Assembly (NCBI GenBank): GCA_017540565.1
Contig: JAFYAU010000049.1
Span: 1-64,000, forward strand
DNA length: 64,000 bases
Direction of reading: 5' to 3'
Origin: Oscillospiraceae bacterium
GTDB lineage: Bacteria > Bacillota > Clostridia > Oscillospirales > Oscillospiraceae
Shown: positions 1 through 7,860 of the stretch, in pieces
How positions within the stretch are numbered: position 1 is the first letter of the stretch
How the letters are laid out: each line of letters opens with the position of its first letter
Notes under the pieces: model-generated
Databases searched by the model: none
Seen by the model: the letters and a program-made list of their open reading frames with translations, nothing else
Told to the model about the DNA's origin: nothing
Program-made: the position numbers and the translations under genes

Positions 1-47
1 AAGGTTCCGACGGCGGACTGTTCGACTGGAACGACATATTCGGATGA
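1..47 (+). CDS. 3' end of an upstream gene (partial)
   Basis: The frame starting at base 3 reads GSDGGLFDWNDIFG and then stops at TGA 45-47, just before a strong terminator. The Gly/Asp-rich, aromatic tail looks like a genuine C-terminus, but 14 residues cannot identify the protein. Frame choice rests on the tidy stop-then-terminator arrangement. Confidence 0.4.
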   Translation, partial: GSDGGLFDWNDIFG

Positions 48-50
48 ATC

Positions 51-84
51 AAAGGGACAGCCGGCCGGACCGGCTGTCCCTTTT
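51..84 (+). terminator. Intrinsic terminator
   Basis: A perfect 14-bp stem (51-64 with 70-83) with a 5-nt loop ends in a short T run at 81-84. It closes the upstream unit just before the 5'-nucleotidase gene. Confidence 0.8.
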
Positions 85-104
85 CGGAAGGAAGTGGCTG
101 ACAG

Positions 105-1046
105 ATGCCGTATGACATGACAGACAAGCTGAAGATCGCGGTCGGATCCAGAGCGCTGTTCCGGCTGGAAAAGGAAAACGAGATTTTCGAAAACGAAGGC
201 ATAGAGGCGTACGAGAGGTACCAGAGGGAGCACGAGACGGATATCCTGCTTCCCGGCGCCGGATTCCGTCTTGTCAAAGCCCTTCTCCAGCTGAATGATG
301 CGGCAAATGCCGTCCAGCCCGTGGAGATCCTTATCGCCTCGAGAAACAGCGCGGACACGGGAAGCCGGGTGTTCCGCTCGCTGGAGAGATACGGCCTGGA
401 CATTTCCCGGGGGATATTTACTTCCGGGGCCGGCCTGGCGCCGTATCTGAAGGCGTTCGACATCGATCTGTTTCTCACGGCCAACCCGGCGGACGCACAG
501 GCGGCCATAGACTGCGGGATTCCCGCGGCGACGATCGTAACGGACCATGCGGAGAGATACGACGCGGAAGAGGATCTGCGCGAGATCCGGATCGCCTTTG
601 ACGGGGACGCGGTCCTTTTTTCCGACGAGGCCGAGGCGGTCTTCAAGCAGGAGGGCCTGGAGGCATTTTCCGAGAGAGAGCGTGCCCTGGCGGACCAGCC
701 GCTCCCCGAGGGCCCGTTCGCAAAATTCCTGCGGGCGCTGAACCGGCTGCAGAGAGAAGGGGGAACAGGGCCTGTTTCAATCCGTACGGCACTGGTCACC
801 AGCCGCAATGCGCCGGCCCATCAGCGGGTGATCTCGACGCTCAGAGCCTGGGACGTGCGGATCGACGAATCGTTTTTCCTCGGAGGACTCCCGAAGACGG
901 AGATCCTGCGGGCTTTTGGAGCGCATATCTTCTTCGACGATCAGAAGATCTATACGGAAGCTGCCGCCGATGCGGTGCCCTCGGCAAAGGTGCCGTACGG
1001 TCCCGGAAGCGTTTTCCGCCGGCCGGAAGGAGCGGAAGGGAATTGA
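105..1046 (+). CDS. Cytosolic 5'-nucleotidase family protein
   Basis: The 313-aa protein resembles the cytosolic 5'-nucleotidase family (PF06189-type), which removes phosphate from nucleoside monophosphates. Visible family signatures are an N-terminal AVGSRALFRLEKENEIFE stretch, the RYQREHE segment, SRNSADTG at about residue 80, YGLDISRG with a following GxGxxPYLKAF-like block near residue 105, and a late FFDDQ acidic motif near residue 285. No signal peptide or membrane segment is present. GGAAGG at 86-91 lies about 13 nt before ATG 105; an alternative ATG is at 117. It is followed by a PRTase gene, which suggests nucleotide salvage. The substrate (IMP, AMP or a dNMP) cannot be read from the sequence. 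Confidence 0.8.
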   Translation: MPYDMTDKLKIAVGSRALFRLEKENEIFENEGIEAYERYQREHETDILLPGAGFRLVKALLQLNDAANAVQPVEILIASRNSADTGSRVFRSLERYGLDISRGIFTSGAGLAPYLKAFDIDLFLTANPADAQAAIDCGIPAATIVTDHAERYDAEEDLREIRIAFDGDAVLFSDEAEAVFKQEGLEAFSERERALADQPLPEGPFAKFLRALNRLQREGGTGPVSIRTALVTSRNAPAHQRVISTLRAWDVRIDESFFLGGLPKTEILRAFGAHIFFDDQKIYTEAAADAVPSAKVPYGPGSVFRRPEGAEGN

Positions 1047-1072
1047 CTTTCAAAGGGAGAAAGCCATATAAT
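1043..1072 (+). promoter_or_regulatory. Sigma-A-like promoter for the PRTase gene
   Basis: TTGACT (1043-1048), an 18-bp spacer and TATAAT (1067-1072) lie about 70 bp before the PRTase start and overlap the stop codon of the 5'-nucleotidase gene. Confidence 0.6.
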
Positions 1073-1141
1073 GAATACTGTCAGATGCCCGTACAGGATC
1101 GGCAGACCCCGGGCAATTCATTGAGTTGGAGATGATTGACC

Positions 1142-1696
1142 ATGACGTATCCCATGAAGATAGCCGGCCTTGATCGCGAACTGCCCCTGTGCAGGCTGAC
1201 GGACGATCTGATGATCGGGGCGTTCGTCATCTTTGGCGACGTGGAGCTTACGGTCGCGTGCGCTCGCGCCCTGCTCGAGAAGGCTCCCGAGTTCGACTAC
1301 ATGGTCGCACCGGAAGCAAAGGCCATTCCGCTGATCTACGAAATGGCCCGGCAGAGCGGAAGAAACGACTATTTCCTCGTGAGGAAGAAGAAAAAAGCGT
1401 ATATGGACGGCGTGTTTGAGGTGGATGTTCATTCCATCACCACGGAAGGCACCCAGAAGCTGTATATGGACGGAGCAGACGCGAGAAAGATGAAAGGAAA
1501 GAGGATCCTGATCATCGACGACGTCATTTCAACGGGAGAGAGCCTGCGGGCCGTGGAGACGCTGGTCGAGGAAGCCGGCGGCATCGTCGCGGGGCGCATG
1601 GCCATCCTCGCCGAAGGGGAAGCCAAGGACAGAAAGGACATCATCTATCTGGAGCCGCTCCCTCTGTTCAACGGAGACGGAACGCCCAAAGAGTAA
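1142..1696 (+). CDS. Adenine phosphoribosyltransferase-like protein
   Basis: A type I phosphoribosyltransferase of about 184 aa. The PRPP-binding loop RILIIDDVISTGES lies around residues 120-133, with the two adjacent acidic residues and STG turn that define the fold. These enzymes join a purine base to PRPP in nucleotide salvage; adenine is the usual substrate of the closest Clostridia homologues, by recall. The frame also has a TTG at 1136, but GGAG at 1128-1131 is only 4 nt from it and 10 nt from ATG 1142, so ATG is preferred. A promoter lies just upstream and a bidirectional terminator just downstream, so it is probably monocistronic. Confidence 0.75.
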   Translation: MTYPMKIAGLDRELPLCRLTDDLMIGAFVIFGDVELTVACARALLEKAPEFDYMVAPEAKAIPLIYEMARQSGRNDYFLVRKKKKAYMDGVFEVDVHSITTEGTQKLYMDGADARKMKGKRILIIDDVISTGESLRAVETLVEEAGGIVAGRMAILAEGEAKDRKDIIYLEPLPLFNGDGTPKE

Positions 1697-1710
1697 GAAC
1701 GGAAAGAAAA

Positions 1711-1740
1711 ACGCCGGCAGCGTCATGCTGCCGGCGTTCT
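1711..1740. terminator. Bidirectional terminator between convergent genes
   Basis: An 11-bp perfect stem (1711-1721 with 1727-1737) with a 5-nt loop. The A-rich 5' flank (AAAGAAAAA) supplies a U run for the minus-strand gene and TTCT follows on the plus strand. It separates the PRTase gene from the rhomboid-like gene. Confidence 0.75.
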
Positions 1741-1752
1741 GCATCCGGGAGA

Positions 1753-2652
1753 TCATTCGGTGAAATGAACGTGGCTGTTGATGTGGTCGGAACAGAAACA
1801 GTGGTAACCGCTGCACAGGGAGCAGTAACGGAATTCCAGCTCGGGGTGATCGGTATCCGTCCTTCCGCAGACGCTGCATTTGTGGCGGTAGTTTCCTGCG
1901 GCGGCTTTCGGCGCGCGGGCGGGCGCCGTTTTTGACGCCTTTTTGAAGGCGATGACGTTGGATACGCGCCCCGCCCGGCTCCTACGCACGAGCGCGGCGA
2001 GATCCGGCCCGCAGAATATGAAGAAACTGACGACGGAGACGAGGGGCATGAGGAGCACCAGCCAGTCTCCGGAGATCGCCTGCCGGACCGCGGGAAGGAA
2101 GATGATGACGGCGTCGGCGACCGCCAGCCATTTCACCTTGATCGGAATGAAGAAAAACAGAAGCACCCGCTGCTCGGGGAACAGGACGGCAAAGGCGAAG
2201 AACATGGACATGTTCAGATAGTAAGGGTGCAGCAGGAGCGTCAGGCCGGATATGAAGTAGACCGCGAAACCGAGCACGATGTGTAGGATGACGCCGAGAA
2301 GATAGAAGACAGTGAACCTGCCGGCTCCCCAGACGCTTTCCAGCGTGCTTCCTATGAAATAGTAGAAATACAGGGAGATCAGCAGCCAGATCGAACCGCT
2401 CGAAGGCAGAATGATCCAGGATACCAGCCTCCATATCTCACCCCGCAGGATCCTCGAAGGATAGAAGAGCAACAGGGACTGGAACACGCCGGAACGGTCC
2501 ATCAGGGAGATGACGTATACGGCTGCGGTGGCGATGGAAAGCCAGAGCATAAGCTTCGGAATGCCGAAACGGGGATGACGGTAGCAAAACTTTTCAACCT
2601 GTTTCCGTAAACGATTCAAGACGCGATCCCTCCAGGAACGGTTTTTGGCCAT
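1753..2652 (-). CDS. Rhomboid-like membrane protein with C-terminal Cys/His cluster
   Basis: About 299 aa with roughly six hydrophobic segments between residues 30 and 220, then a basic Ala-rich linker and a Cys/His tail (CSVCGRTDTDH, YCSLCSGYHCFC, HINSH) likely to bind zinc. The membrane part resembles the rhomboid/derlin superfamily: GEIWRLVSWI, then SLYFYYFIGSTLESVWG, then YYLNMSMFFAFA. The protease motif GxSG is not visible; the equivalent loop reads LNMSM, so it is probably a pseudoprotease. ATG 2652 and GTG 2667 are both possible starts and neither has a clear ribosome-binding site. The gene is transcribed alone toward the PRTase gene. Confidence 0.65.
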   Translation of the reverse strand: MAKNRSWRDRVLNRLRKQVEKFCYRHPRFGIPKLMLWLSIATAAVYVISLMDRSGVFQSLLLFYPSRILRGEIWRLVSWIILPSSGSIWLLISLYFYYFIGSTLESVWGAGRFTVFYLLGVILHIVLGFAVYFISGLTLLLHPYYLNMSMFFAFAVLFPEQRVLLFFFIPIKVKWLAVADAVIIFLPAVRQAISGDWLVLLMPLVSVVSFFIFCGPDLAALVRRSRAGRVSNVIAFKKASKTAPARAPKAAAGNYRHKCSVCGRTDTDHPELEFRYCSLCSGYHCFCSDHINSHVHFTE

Positions 2653-2721
2653 TATACCATGATTCACGCGGCGCTACGAGGTGTTCACAGAAATTTTCAT
2701 GAAAGAATGGTAAAAAACTGC

Positions 2722-2750
2722 TTGCAATATTCCGCAGCCTGTGATAATAT
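2722..2750 (+). promoter_or_regulatory. rplS promoter
   Basis: TTGCAA (2722-2727) is followed after 17 bp by TAATAT (2745-2750), or after 15 bp by GATAAT within TGTGATAAT. The A/T-rich block stands out from its GC-rich surroundings and lies about 105 bp before rplS. Confidence 0.6.
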
Positions 2751-2754
2751 CATT

Positions 2755-2855
2755 CAGCGTTTGTGCCGCACAGGCGGGACAGACATTGAATTTGGGACGG
2801 TCCTATGCCGGGAAGATCATACGGTACGAACGTTCGTCTTGAAAGAAGGATAAAA
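2755..2855 (+). promoter_or_regulatory. Untranslated leader of rplS (possible L19 leader RNA)
   Basis: About 100 nt separate the promoter from rplS. The leader holds a CCG/CGG hairpin near 2813-2823 and the palindrome ACGAACGTTCGT (2826-2837) just before the ribosome-binding site. Firmicutes often carry a structured L19 leader here, so an autoregulatory element is plausible; I cannot match the consensus by eye. Confidence 0.4.
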
Positions 2856-3197
2856 ATGGATCTCGTAAAGGTACTCAGCGAACAGTACATGAAACCGGAG
2901 CTCCCCGAGATGAACGTGGGCGACACCGTAAGGGTCACGGTTCGTGTCAAGGAAGGTAACCGCGAAAGAACGCAGGCTTTCGAAGGCGTCATCATTGCCA
3001 AGAAGCACGGCGGCATCAATGAGACGATCACGGTCCGCCGCATCTCCTACAACGTCGGCTGCGAGAAGGTATTTCCCGTGCATTCTCCCACCATCGTTTC
3101 CGTGGAGACGGTACGCCGCGGCAAGGTGAGAAGGGCAAAGCTCTACTATCTCAGAGGCAGAGTCGGCAAGAAGGCAAAGGTCAAGGAACGCATCTGA
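2856..3197 (+). CDS. rplS: 50S ribosomal protein L19
   Basis: 113 aa, the normal length for bL19, a 50S protein at the 30S-50S interface. The body is canonical: a [17 protein letters not shown] segment at the N-terminus, [14 protein letters not shown], then [24 protein letters not shown] and a basic tail. The frame stays open upstream to 2805, but AAGGA at 2846-2850 fits ATG 2856, and residues from MDLVKVL onward match the family. It heads a group with lepB, rbgA and rnhB; in Bacillus rplS, rbgA and rnhB are likewise clustered. Confidence 0.97.
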   Translation: MDLVKVLSEQYMKPELPEMNVGDTVRVTVRVKEGNRERTQAFEGVIIAKKHGGINETITVRRISYNVGCEKVFPVHSPTIVSVETVRRGKVRRAKLYYLRGRVGKKAKVKERI

Positions 3198-3203
3198 TCA
3201 TCG

Positions 3204-3239
3204 AAAGGGCATCTGGTTGGCAGGTGCCCTTTGATTTTT
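3204..3239 (+). terminator. Terminator after rplS
   Basis: A 12-bp stem with one G-T wobble (3204-3215 with 3221-3232), a 5-nt loop, then GATTTTTG. A new -10 element for lepB follows. Confidence 0.75.
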
Positions 3240-3247
3240 GCTACGGC

Positions 3248-3276
3248 TTTTCTTTTGGAGGAAAGTCGTGTATAAT
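3248..3276 (+). promoter_or_regulatory. lepB promoter
   Basis: A perfect TATAAT at 3271-3276 lies 31 bp before the lepB start. The -35 at the right distance (TTTTCT, 3248-3253) is weak. Confidence 0.5.
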
Positions 3277-3307
3277 CATTTGCCAAAGGAAAAGGGAGGC
3301 GGGCGGC

Positions 3308-3970
3308 ATGTCCATGGACGAGAACGAAAAAAAGAGCGTGACGGATACCGGATGTCAGGACGGGACAGGGACCGTCGGGCGGCCTGAAGAGGCCTGTTCC
3401 CGGAAGGACGCGGAGGAAAAGGAGGAGCCGTTCTCGCTCTTCGACATGCTGCAGAGCGTCTGCGCGGCCGTCGTCTTCGGGATCCTGATCTTCATTTTCA
3501 TCTTCCATGTGACGACCGTCCGGGGGAGCAGCATGAACGATACGCTCCTCGGCGGCGACAGACTGTTCACATCGGATCTGTTCTATACCCCGGAGCAGGG
3601 GGATATCGTGATCTTCCGCACCCCCTATTACGACGAGCCTCTCATCAAGAGGGTCATCGCGACGGAAGGGCAGACGGTGGATATAGATTTCGATGCCGGA
3701 AGCGTCTATGTGGACGGAAACCTCCTGCAGGAGGACTATATCAAGGAACCCACGAGGACATCCAACGGGTTTTCCGGGCCTTTGACCGTTCCGGAGGGCA
3801 TGCTGTTCGTCATGGGAGACAACCGGAACAACAGCAACGACAGCCGCCTGCCGGCCATCGGATGCATCGACGTGCGGGCCGTGCAGGGAAAGGCGTTCTT
3901 TATCCTCCTGCCGGGGAAAAACGCAGACGGGAACCGTGAGTGGAGCAGGCTGGGTTCCGTATACAGGTGA
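3308..3970 (+). CDS. lepB: Signal peptidase I
   Basis: 220-aa type I signal peptidase (S26), which cleaves signal peptides outside the membrane. A charged, probably disordered cytoplasmic extension of about 45 residues precedes one membrane segment (about 50-69). The catalytic serine is S75 in GSSMNDTL, and the general-base lysine is K114 in LIKRVIATEG. The conserved box MGDNRNNSNDSR follows near residue 178. The frame is open from 3224, but GGGAGG at 3294-3299 fits ATG 3308. The N-terminal extension is longer than in short Bacillus enzymes. It has its own -10 and is probably transcribed with rbgA and rnhB. Confidence 0.95.
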   Translation: MSMDENEKKSVTDTGCQDGTGTVGRPEEACSRKDAEEKEEPFSLFDMLQSVCAAVVFGILIFIFIFHVTTVRGSSMNDTLLGGDRLFTSDLFYTPEQGDIVIFRTPYYDEPLIKRVIATEGQTVDIDFDAGSVYVDGNLLQEDYIKEPTRTSNGFSGPLTVPEGMLFVMGDNRNNSNDSRLPAIGCIDVRAVQGKAFFILLPGKNADGNREWSRLGSVYR

Positions 3971-3978
3971 AGGGTGCC

Positions 3979-4869
3979 ATGAAGGAAGAACTGAACATAC
4001 AGTGGTTTCCCGGGCATATGACCAAGGCCAGGCGGATGATGGCGGAGGACGTGAAGATGGTGGACGCGGTGTGCGAGATCGCCGACGCCCGCATCCCGAT
4101 CTCCAGCAGAAATCCGGACCTGGATGAGATATGCGGGGGCAAGCCGAGGCTTCTCGTCCTGAACCGGACCGATCAGGCCGATCCCGGGCAGACGGAAGCC
4201 TGGATAAGATACTACAGGCAGCAGGGCGTGTCCGTCCTGTCTACCGACTGCCGCACGGGAAAGGGCACGAAGAACTTTTCCGGAGCGGTCAGGGAACTGC
4301 TTTCGGACAGGATCCGCTCGCTTGAGGAGAAAGGGCAGAAAGGCCGTTCCCTCCGTGTGATGGTCGTCGGCATACCCAATGTGGGAAAGTCGAGTTTTAT
4401 CAACCGTGTGGCCAACAGAAAAGCCGCTCAGACGTCTGACAGACCCGGAGTGACGAGAGGGAAGCAGTGGATCCGCGTAAGCGGCGGGCTGGAGCTCCTG
4501 GATACTCCGGGCGTACTGTGGCCCAAATTTGAAAACAGGACCGTCGGGGAACACCTTGCCTATACGGGAGCGATCCGTGACCAGATCCTGGACAGCGTTT
4601 CCCTGGCCGGGAACCTGATGCTCCTGCTGAAGGAGAGATATCCCGGGAGACTGGCGGAACGATTCCGGATCGAGCCCGGCGACGGGGATACCGGACTGAC
4701 GCTGCTGGAGATGGCCGGAAGGAAGAGAGGGTGCCTGATCAGCGGGGGCGAAGTGGATCTGGAAAGGATCGCGGCCGTGGTGCTCGACGAGTTCCGCGGA
4801 GGGAAGCTCGGACTGATCACGCTGGAGACGCCCGGCGATCTGGCGGAGGCGGGCAGCGATGAAGGATGA
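3979..4869 (+). CDS. rbgA: Ribosome biogenesis GTPase RbgA (YlqF)
   Basis: 296 aa, a circularly permuted GTPase needed for late 50S assembly. It begins with IQWFPGHMTKA, typical of YlqF. The permuted order is visible: NRTD (G4) near residue 64, then GIPNVGKSS (G1) near 132, then the G2 threonine in RPGVTRG and DTPG (G3) near 181. The C-terminal domain is helical. The frame extends upstream to 3940 inside lepB, but AAGGG at 3970-3974 and homology favour ATG 3979. It overlaps rnhB by 11 bp, so the two are probably translationally coupled. Confidence 0.95.
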   Translation: MKEELNIQWFPGHMTKARRMMAEDVKMVDAVCEIADARIPISSRNPDLDEICGGKPRLLVLNRTDQADPGQTEAWIRYYRQQGVSVLSTDCRTGKGTKNFSGAVRELLSDRIRSLEEKGQKGRSLRVMVVGIPNVGKSSFINRVANRKAAQTSDRPGVTRGKQWIRVSGGLELLDTPGVLWPKFENRTVGEHLAYTGAIRDQILDSVSLAGNLMLLLKERYPGRLAERFRIEPGDGDTGLTLLEMAGRKRGCLISGGEVDLERIAAVVLDEFRGGKLGLITLETPGDLAEAGSDEG

Positions 4870-5467
4870 GATCGATCTGCTGGCGATGGAAATGCGCCTG
4901 CACGAGGAAGGATACCGGCTGATCTGCGGCGTGGACGAGGCCGGACGCGGACCGCTGGCCGGGCCTGTATATGCCGCTGCGGTCATTCTTCCGGAAAACA
5001 CCGTCATAGACGGTCTGAACGATTCCAAAAAACTCACAGAGAAAAAGAGAGAGGAACTGTTCGATGTTATCCGGGACCGCGCACTGGATTTCGGGATCGC
5101 TTCGGCATCCCAGCAGGAGATAGACGATGTGAATATCCTCAACGCCGTCTATCTTGCCATGAACAGAGCGGTAAGGCAGATGCGTACGGCCCCGGATCTG
5201 CTGCTGATCGACGGAAACCGGGACAAGGGGATCGAAGGGCCCAGCCGCTGCGTCGTAAAGGGCGACGCCACCTGCGCATGCATCGCCGCGGCGTCCGTCC
5301 TGGCAAAGGTGAGCAGGGACCGCTTCATGTATGAGATGGCGGAAAGGTTTCCCCAGTACGGATTCGAGAAACACAAGGGGTACGGGACCGCCCTGCACTA
5401 TGAAAAGCTCCGCGAATTCGGCCCCTGCGAGCTGCACAGGAAAAGCTTTCTCCGAAAGATGCACTGA
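4859..5467 (+). CDS. rnhB: Ribonuclease HII
   Basis: 202-aa RNase HII, which nicks RNA-DNA hybrids and removes single ribonucleotides from DNA. The N-terminal catalytic motif GVDEAGRGPLAGPV places the first metal-binding Asp and Glu at residues 26-27. LLLIDGNRD near 116 supplies a further Asp, and the C-terminal block KGYGTALHYEKLREFGPCELHRKSF is typical. The start overlaps the end of rbgA, giving the conserved rbgA-rnhB pair. Confidence 0.95.
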   Translation: MKDEIDLLAMEMRLHEEGYRLICGVDEAGRGPLAGPVYAAAVILPENTVIDGLNDSKKLTEKKREELFDVIRDRALDFGIASASQQEIDDVNILNAVYLAMNRAVRQMRTAPDLLLIDGNRDKGIEGPSRCVVKGDATCACIAAASVLAKVSRDRFMYEMAERFPQYGFEKHKGYGTALHYEKLREFGPCELHRKSFLRKMH

Positions 5468-5518
5468 GCCGCGGCCACGGAGCATCCAAGAATGATGTTT
5501 TTGAAGGAGAGAATCCCC

Positions 5519-7003
5519 ATGAGATTTCACAGCACCAGAGATGTAAAACTGGCTTATACCTCGGCACAGGCCATTACGCAGGGACTGTCCAAGGACGGCG
5601 GACTGTTCGTTCCTGATGCGTTTCCGAAGCTTGCCGCAGGACAGCTGGAGGAGCTGAGCTCCATGGACTATCCGCACAGAGCCGCAGCGGTTATGGGCAT
5701 GTTCCTGGAGGATTTTTCCGCCGGGGAACTGGCGGCTTTCACGGAAAAGGCTTACGGAAGCCAGTTTGACGATCCTTCGATCGCTCCTGTCCGCCGGATC
5801 GACGAGAATACTGCGGCGCTTGAACTGTGGCACGGACCGACATGCGCATTCAAGGATATGGCGCTTCAGATGCTCCCGCTTCTCCTGACGGCATCCATGA
5901 AGAAGACGGGGGAGACCCGCCGGGCATGCATTCTTACCGCGACCTCCGGAGATACGGGAAAGGCGGCGCTGGAAGGATTCCGTGATGTGCCGGGGACGAA
6001 GATCATGGTCTTTTACCCGAAAGACGGAGTGTCCGACGTGCAGGCCCTTCAGATGACCAGCCAGGAGGGCGCCAACGTGGGCGTTTCCGCCGTTTACGGA
6101 AACTTTGACGACGCCCAGGCTGGTGTCAAGAAGATCTTTTCCGACGAAGCGTTCCGTGAGGAACTCGACGGGAAGGGATGGTTCCTCTCCTCCGCCAATT
6201 CCATCAATCTCGGACGGCTCCTGCCTCAGGTGGTTTATTACGTTTCCGCCTACTGCGACATGGCCGCGGCGGGAATGGTCCGGATGGGAGAACCCGTGAA
6301 CTTCTGTGTGCCTACCGGGAATTTCGGGAATATCCTGGCGGGATTCTATGCCAGGCAGATGGGGCTTCCCGTGAAGAAACTGATCTGCGCATCCAACGCC
6401 AACGACGTTCTTACGGATTTCATCAGCACCGGGACATACGACAGAAACCGGCCGTTCTTTACCACCATTTCCCCCTCCATGGACATTCTGGTCTCCAGCA
6501 ATCTCGAAAGGATGCTTTTCCATCTTTCCGGAGGAGACGACGGATTCGTCAGAAAGTGCATGGAAGGACTGGCTTCGGAAGGGAAATACACCGTGCCTGA
6601 GGACCTGATGGCTGCCCTGAGGGAGATTTTTGCCTGCGGCTGCTGCGGGGAAGAGGGCACGAGGGAACAGATCTCGCGAATCTTCACAGCCCATGGATAT
6701 CTGATCGACACGCATACCGCTGTGGCCTACCGGGTGCTTGAAGACTATCGGGCCTCTACCGGGGACATGACGCCGGCGGCCGTGGTATCCACCGCCAGCC
6801 CCTACAAGTTCTGCGGGGCGGTGCTGGAAGCAATCGGCGGCGCGGCGGAAGGGTCCGGTGTGGAACTCATCGACAGACTCAGCGAGAAAAGCGGCGTCAG
6901 GATCCCGGAGCCGCTGGCGGCGCTGAAGGGGAAACAGCCGCGGTTCACGCAGTGCGTGAGCAAACAGGAGATGCAGGAGGCCGTCCGCAGCTTTATCGGC
7001 TGA
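5519..7003 (+). CDS. thrC: Threonine synthase
   Basis: 494 aa, PLP-dependent, converting O-phosphohomoserine to threonine. The N-terminus (MRFHSTRD, then AITQGLSKDGGLFVP) is that of bacterial threonine synthases. The PLP lysine is K112 in GPTCAFKDMALQ, SGDTGKAALEGF follows near residue 148, and the phosphate loop PTGNFGN lies near 264. The frame is open from 5492, but AAGGAGA (5504-5510) fits ATG 5519. No other threonine gene is nearby, so this looks like a stand-alone gene in a housekeeping run. Confidence 0.95.
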   Translation: MRFHSTRDVKLAYTSAQAITQGLSKDGGLFVPDAFPKLAAGQLEELSSMDYPHRAAAVMGMFLEDFSAGELAAFTEKAYGSQFDDPSIAPVRRIDENTAALELWHGPTCAFKDMALQMLPLLLTASMKKTGETRRACILTATSGDTGKAALEGFRDVPGTKIMVFYPKDGVSDVQALQMTSQEGANVGVSAVYGNFDDAQAGVKKIFSDEAFREELDGKGWFLSSANSINLGRLLPQVVYYVSAYCDMAAAGMVRMGEPVNFCVPTGNFGNILAGFYARQMGLPVKKLICASNANDVLTDFISTGTYDRNRPFFTTISPSMDILVSSNLERMLFHLSGGDDGFVRKCMEGLASEGKYTVPEDLMAALREIFACGCCGEEGTREQISRIFTAHGYLIDTHTAVAYRVLEDYRASTGDMTPAAVVSTASPYKFCGAVLEAIGGAAEGSGVELIDRLSEKSGVRIPEPLAALKGKQPRFTQCVSKQEMQEAVRSFIG

Positions 7004-7046
7004 ACGGGAAGGACGCGGCCCGGAACGGAAGGAACAGGGATATACT

Positions 7047-7742
7047 GTGGCACTGTACGCGATTGGCGATCTGCACCTGTCGCTGGGAGCGGAAAAGCCG
7101 ATGGATGTTTTCGGCGGCCGCTGGCAGGATTACATGGACAAACTGGAGAGAGGGCTGTCCGTCCTGCGCGGAGAGGATACCGTCGTCCTGTGCGGGGACA
7201 CCTCCTGGGGCATGACGCTGGAGGAGGCGCTTCCTGATTTCCGCTATCTTGAACGCATTCCCGGAACGAAGATACTCGTCAAGGGAAATCACGACTACTG
7301 GTGGACGACGGCGGCGAAAATGAACGCATTCTTCGAGGCTCACGGGCTCACCAGCCTGCGCATCCTGCACAACAACTGCTGGTTTTACAAGGAAATCGGA
7401 CTCTGCGGCAGCCGGGGATGGTTCTTTGAGGAGGGCGTCCACGGGGGAGAGCATGACAGAAAGATCATGAACCGCGAGACGCAGCGTCTGGAGACCTCTC
7501 TTAAGGCGGCCGGTGGCGCGGAAAGAAAGCTCGTATTTCTTCATTACCCTCCGCTGTTTCACAGATTCGTCTGCCGGGATCTTATCCGGATCATGAGCGG
7601 TTACGGCGTTACCGACTGCTATTACGGACACATCCACGGAGCGGGTCATGCCCTGGCCTTTACCGGACAGGAAGAGGGGATCCGGTTCCATATGATCTCC
7701 TCGGATTACATAGGATTCGCGCCGCAGCTGATCGAAGGATAG
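7047..7742 (+). CDS. Calcineurin-like metallophosphoesterase
   Basis: 231-aa cytoplasmic phosphoesterase with all metal-ligand blocks: GDLHLS (residues 7-12), GDTSWG near 50, GNHDYWW near 79, a histidine in FLHYPP near 167, and GHIHG near 196. The GNHDYWW variant is typical of a Firmicutes subgroup of unknown substrate. It starts with GTG at 7047 behind AAGGAACAGGGA (7028-7040). There is no membrane segment. It sits between thrC and the tig promoter with no clear functional link. Confidence 0.8.
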   Translation: MALYAIGDLHLSLGAEKPMDVFGGRWQDYMDKLERGLSVLRGEDTVVLCGDTSWGMTLEEALPDFRYLERIPGTKILVKGNHDYWWTTAAKMNAFFEAHGLTSLRILHNNCWFYKEIGLCGSRGWFFEEGVHGGEHDRKIMNRETQRLETSLKAAGGAERKLVFLHYPPLFHRFVCRDLIRIMSGYGVTDCYYGHIHGAGHALAFTGQEEGIRFHMISSDYIGFAPQLIEG

Positions 7743-7779
7743 AAACACCTGAGAACGGATGCGGCCGGAGAAATATGTA

Positions 7780-7808
7780 TTGCTTTTTGCAGGCCAGTCT
7801 GATAAAAT
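7780..7808 (+). promoter_or_regulatory. tig promoter
   Basis: TTGCTT (7780-7785), a 17-bp spacer and TAAAAT (7803-7808) lie 52 bp before the tig start in a locally A/T-rich gap. Confidence 0.6.
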
Positions 7809-7860
7809 ACATAGGCATTTGTGGATTATTCGATTCATACAGTAAATGGGAGGACTCAAA

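Noticed and set aside
1071..1124. A 17-codon ORF with an upstream AAGGGAG before the PRTase gene
   Set aside because: Its ATG overlaps a TATAAT with a matching -35, so the bases are better explained as a promoter.
4817..6715. A 632-codon open frame on the minus strand across rnhB and thrC
   Set aside because: It is antisense to two strongly supported genes, its translation has no recognisable domain, and such frames are expected in GC-rich coding DNA. The same applies to long antisense frames over the EF-G paralogue (54293-56065) and priA (34941-36764).
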